This document shows positions 63,606-64,000 of a stretch of DNA of 64,000 nt, one piece after another. The notes below the pieces were generated by a model. It did no database searches. It had not been told where the DNA came from and saw only the letters and a program-made list of their open reading frames with translations. The translations under genes were made by a program, and so were the position numbers. Source of the stretch: Arcobacter roscoffensis (GTDB lineage: Bacteria > Campylobacterota > Campylobacteria > Campylobacterales > Arcobacteraceae). How positions within the stretch are numbered: position 1 is the stretch's first letter; the number at the start of each line of letters is the position of its first letter. The stretch covers positions 1,612,001 to 1,676,000 of the forward strand of contig NZ_CP100595.1 in NCBI RefSeq assembly GCF_024267655.1. The letters are read 5' to 3'.

Positions 63606-64000
63606 TTATAATAATGGTCCTGCAGCTGTGAAATCATATTCACTTTCTAAAGTTAAGTATTTTTTAAAGTTTTCTATATACATGGCTGCTAATTTTTTCT
63701 TAGTTTCATCATATGAAGCTTTATCTTCCCATGTGTTTCTAGGATTTAATACTTCTGTATCAACACCATCTAAAGTTTTTGGAATAGATAAATTAAATAC
63801 TGGTAATGTTTCAAATTCAGAGTTTTCAATAGAACCATCTAAAATTCCATTAATACAAGCTCTTGTATTTCTAATACTCATTCTTGAACCAACACCATAT
63901 GGACCACCAGTCCATCCAGTATTAACTAAATAAACATTAACATTGTGTTTATCAATTTTTTGTCCTAGTAACTCTGCATATTTAGTAGGGTTAAGAGGTA
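63606..64000 (-). CDS. pckA: Phosphoenolpyruvate carboxykinase (ATP), C-terminal part
   Basis: The frame enters from the window's right edge and ends at 63606. About 131 residues are visible, including [44 protein letters not shown] and [15 protein letters not shown], which are C-terminal signatures of ATP-type PEPCK (oxaloacetate to PEP in gluconeogenesis). The catalytic P-loop and kinase motifs lie outside the window. The N-terminus is cut by the window edge, not by mutation. Confidence 0.95.
   Translation of the reverse strand, partial: PLNPTKYAELLGQKIDKHNVNVYLVNTGWTGGPYGVGSRMSIRNTRACINGILDGSIENSEFETLPVFNLSIPKTLDGVDTEVLNPRNTWEDKASYDETKKKLAAMYIENFKKYLTLESEYDFTAAGPLL

Overview
The window is AT-rich chromosomal DNA from a Campylobacterota bacterium, most likely of the Arcobacter group. 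The signs are family-level resemblances: a CetA/CetB-like energy-taxis pair, a dimeric dUTPase, a RibB with a degenerate RibA half, scattered trp and arg genes, and -10 promoter elements without a clear -35. The species cannot be named from the sequence alone. There is no IS element, prophage, CRISPR array or rRNA. Genes are packed tightly, often with 1-4 nt overlaps, and no stretch of more than 300 bases lacks a gene or tRNA.

Layout. (1) 1-7514, minus strand: one operon-like run. In transcription order it holds a FtsX/MacB-type permease, its ATPase, a haem-copper-oxidase-like membrane protein that lacks the usual CuB His-His pair, an unrecognised polytopic membrane protein, a YceI protein, a metallophosphoesterase, and a response regulator/histidine kinase pair cut by the window edge. 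(2) 7583-18835, minus: 13 closely packed genes. They are thiD, thiE and then a lipid-modification set (SDR, NTF2-like, MFS, lipocalin, FAD amine oxidase, DUF1365, cyclopropane-fatty-acid synthase, DUF3833), followed by pdxH, an EAL protein and a photolyase-like protein. The lipid set plus photolyase resembles the photo-oxidative (singlet-oxygen) stress genes of other proteobacteria. (3) 18939-31810: a mixture including an EamA exporter, an orphan formate-dehydrogenase cytochrome b, trpB, a very large histidine kinase with three periplasmic solute-binding domains, dnaJ, recR, the energy-taxis pair, a 57-residue Cys protein, a dUTPase with an N-terminal extension, and a gamma carbonic anhydrase.

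(4) 31872-37986, minus: the most unusual locus. It holds an M20 peptidase, a RimK-like ATP-grasp ligase, a second ATP-grasp fused to two helix-hairpin-helix units, and an 861-residue M14 metallocarboxypeptidase without a signal peptide. It looks like a ligase/peptidase system that makes and trims an amide-linked product, and I know of no described counterpart. (5) 38153-53213: argG, S4 protein, trpD, tsaE, lptB, a c-di-GMP synthase/hydrolase pair, kdsB, polA, an orphan response regulator, lgt, an Fe-S oxidoreductase and a glycerophosphodiesterase. (6) 53222-64000: hemN, argF, hemB, ribA, rsmG, glyS, small lipoproteins, four tRNAs (Thr, Met, fMet, Gln), ribB, and the 3' end of pckA.

Several genes appear to be leaderless (TATAAT or TAAAAT followed 6-7 nt later by ATG, with no Shine-Dalgarno). 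TTG starts are frequent. Many terminator-like hairpins overlap stop codons between genes.
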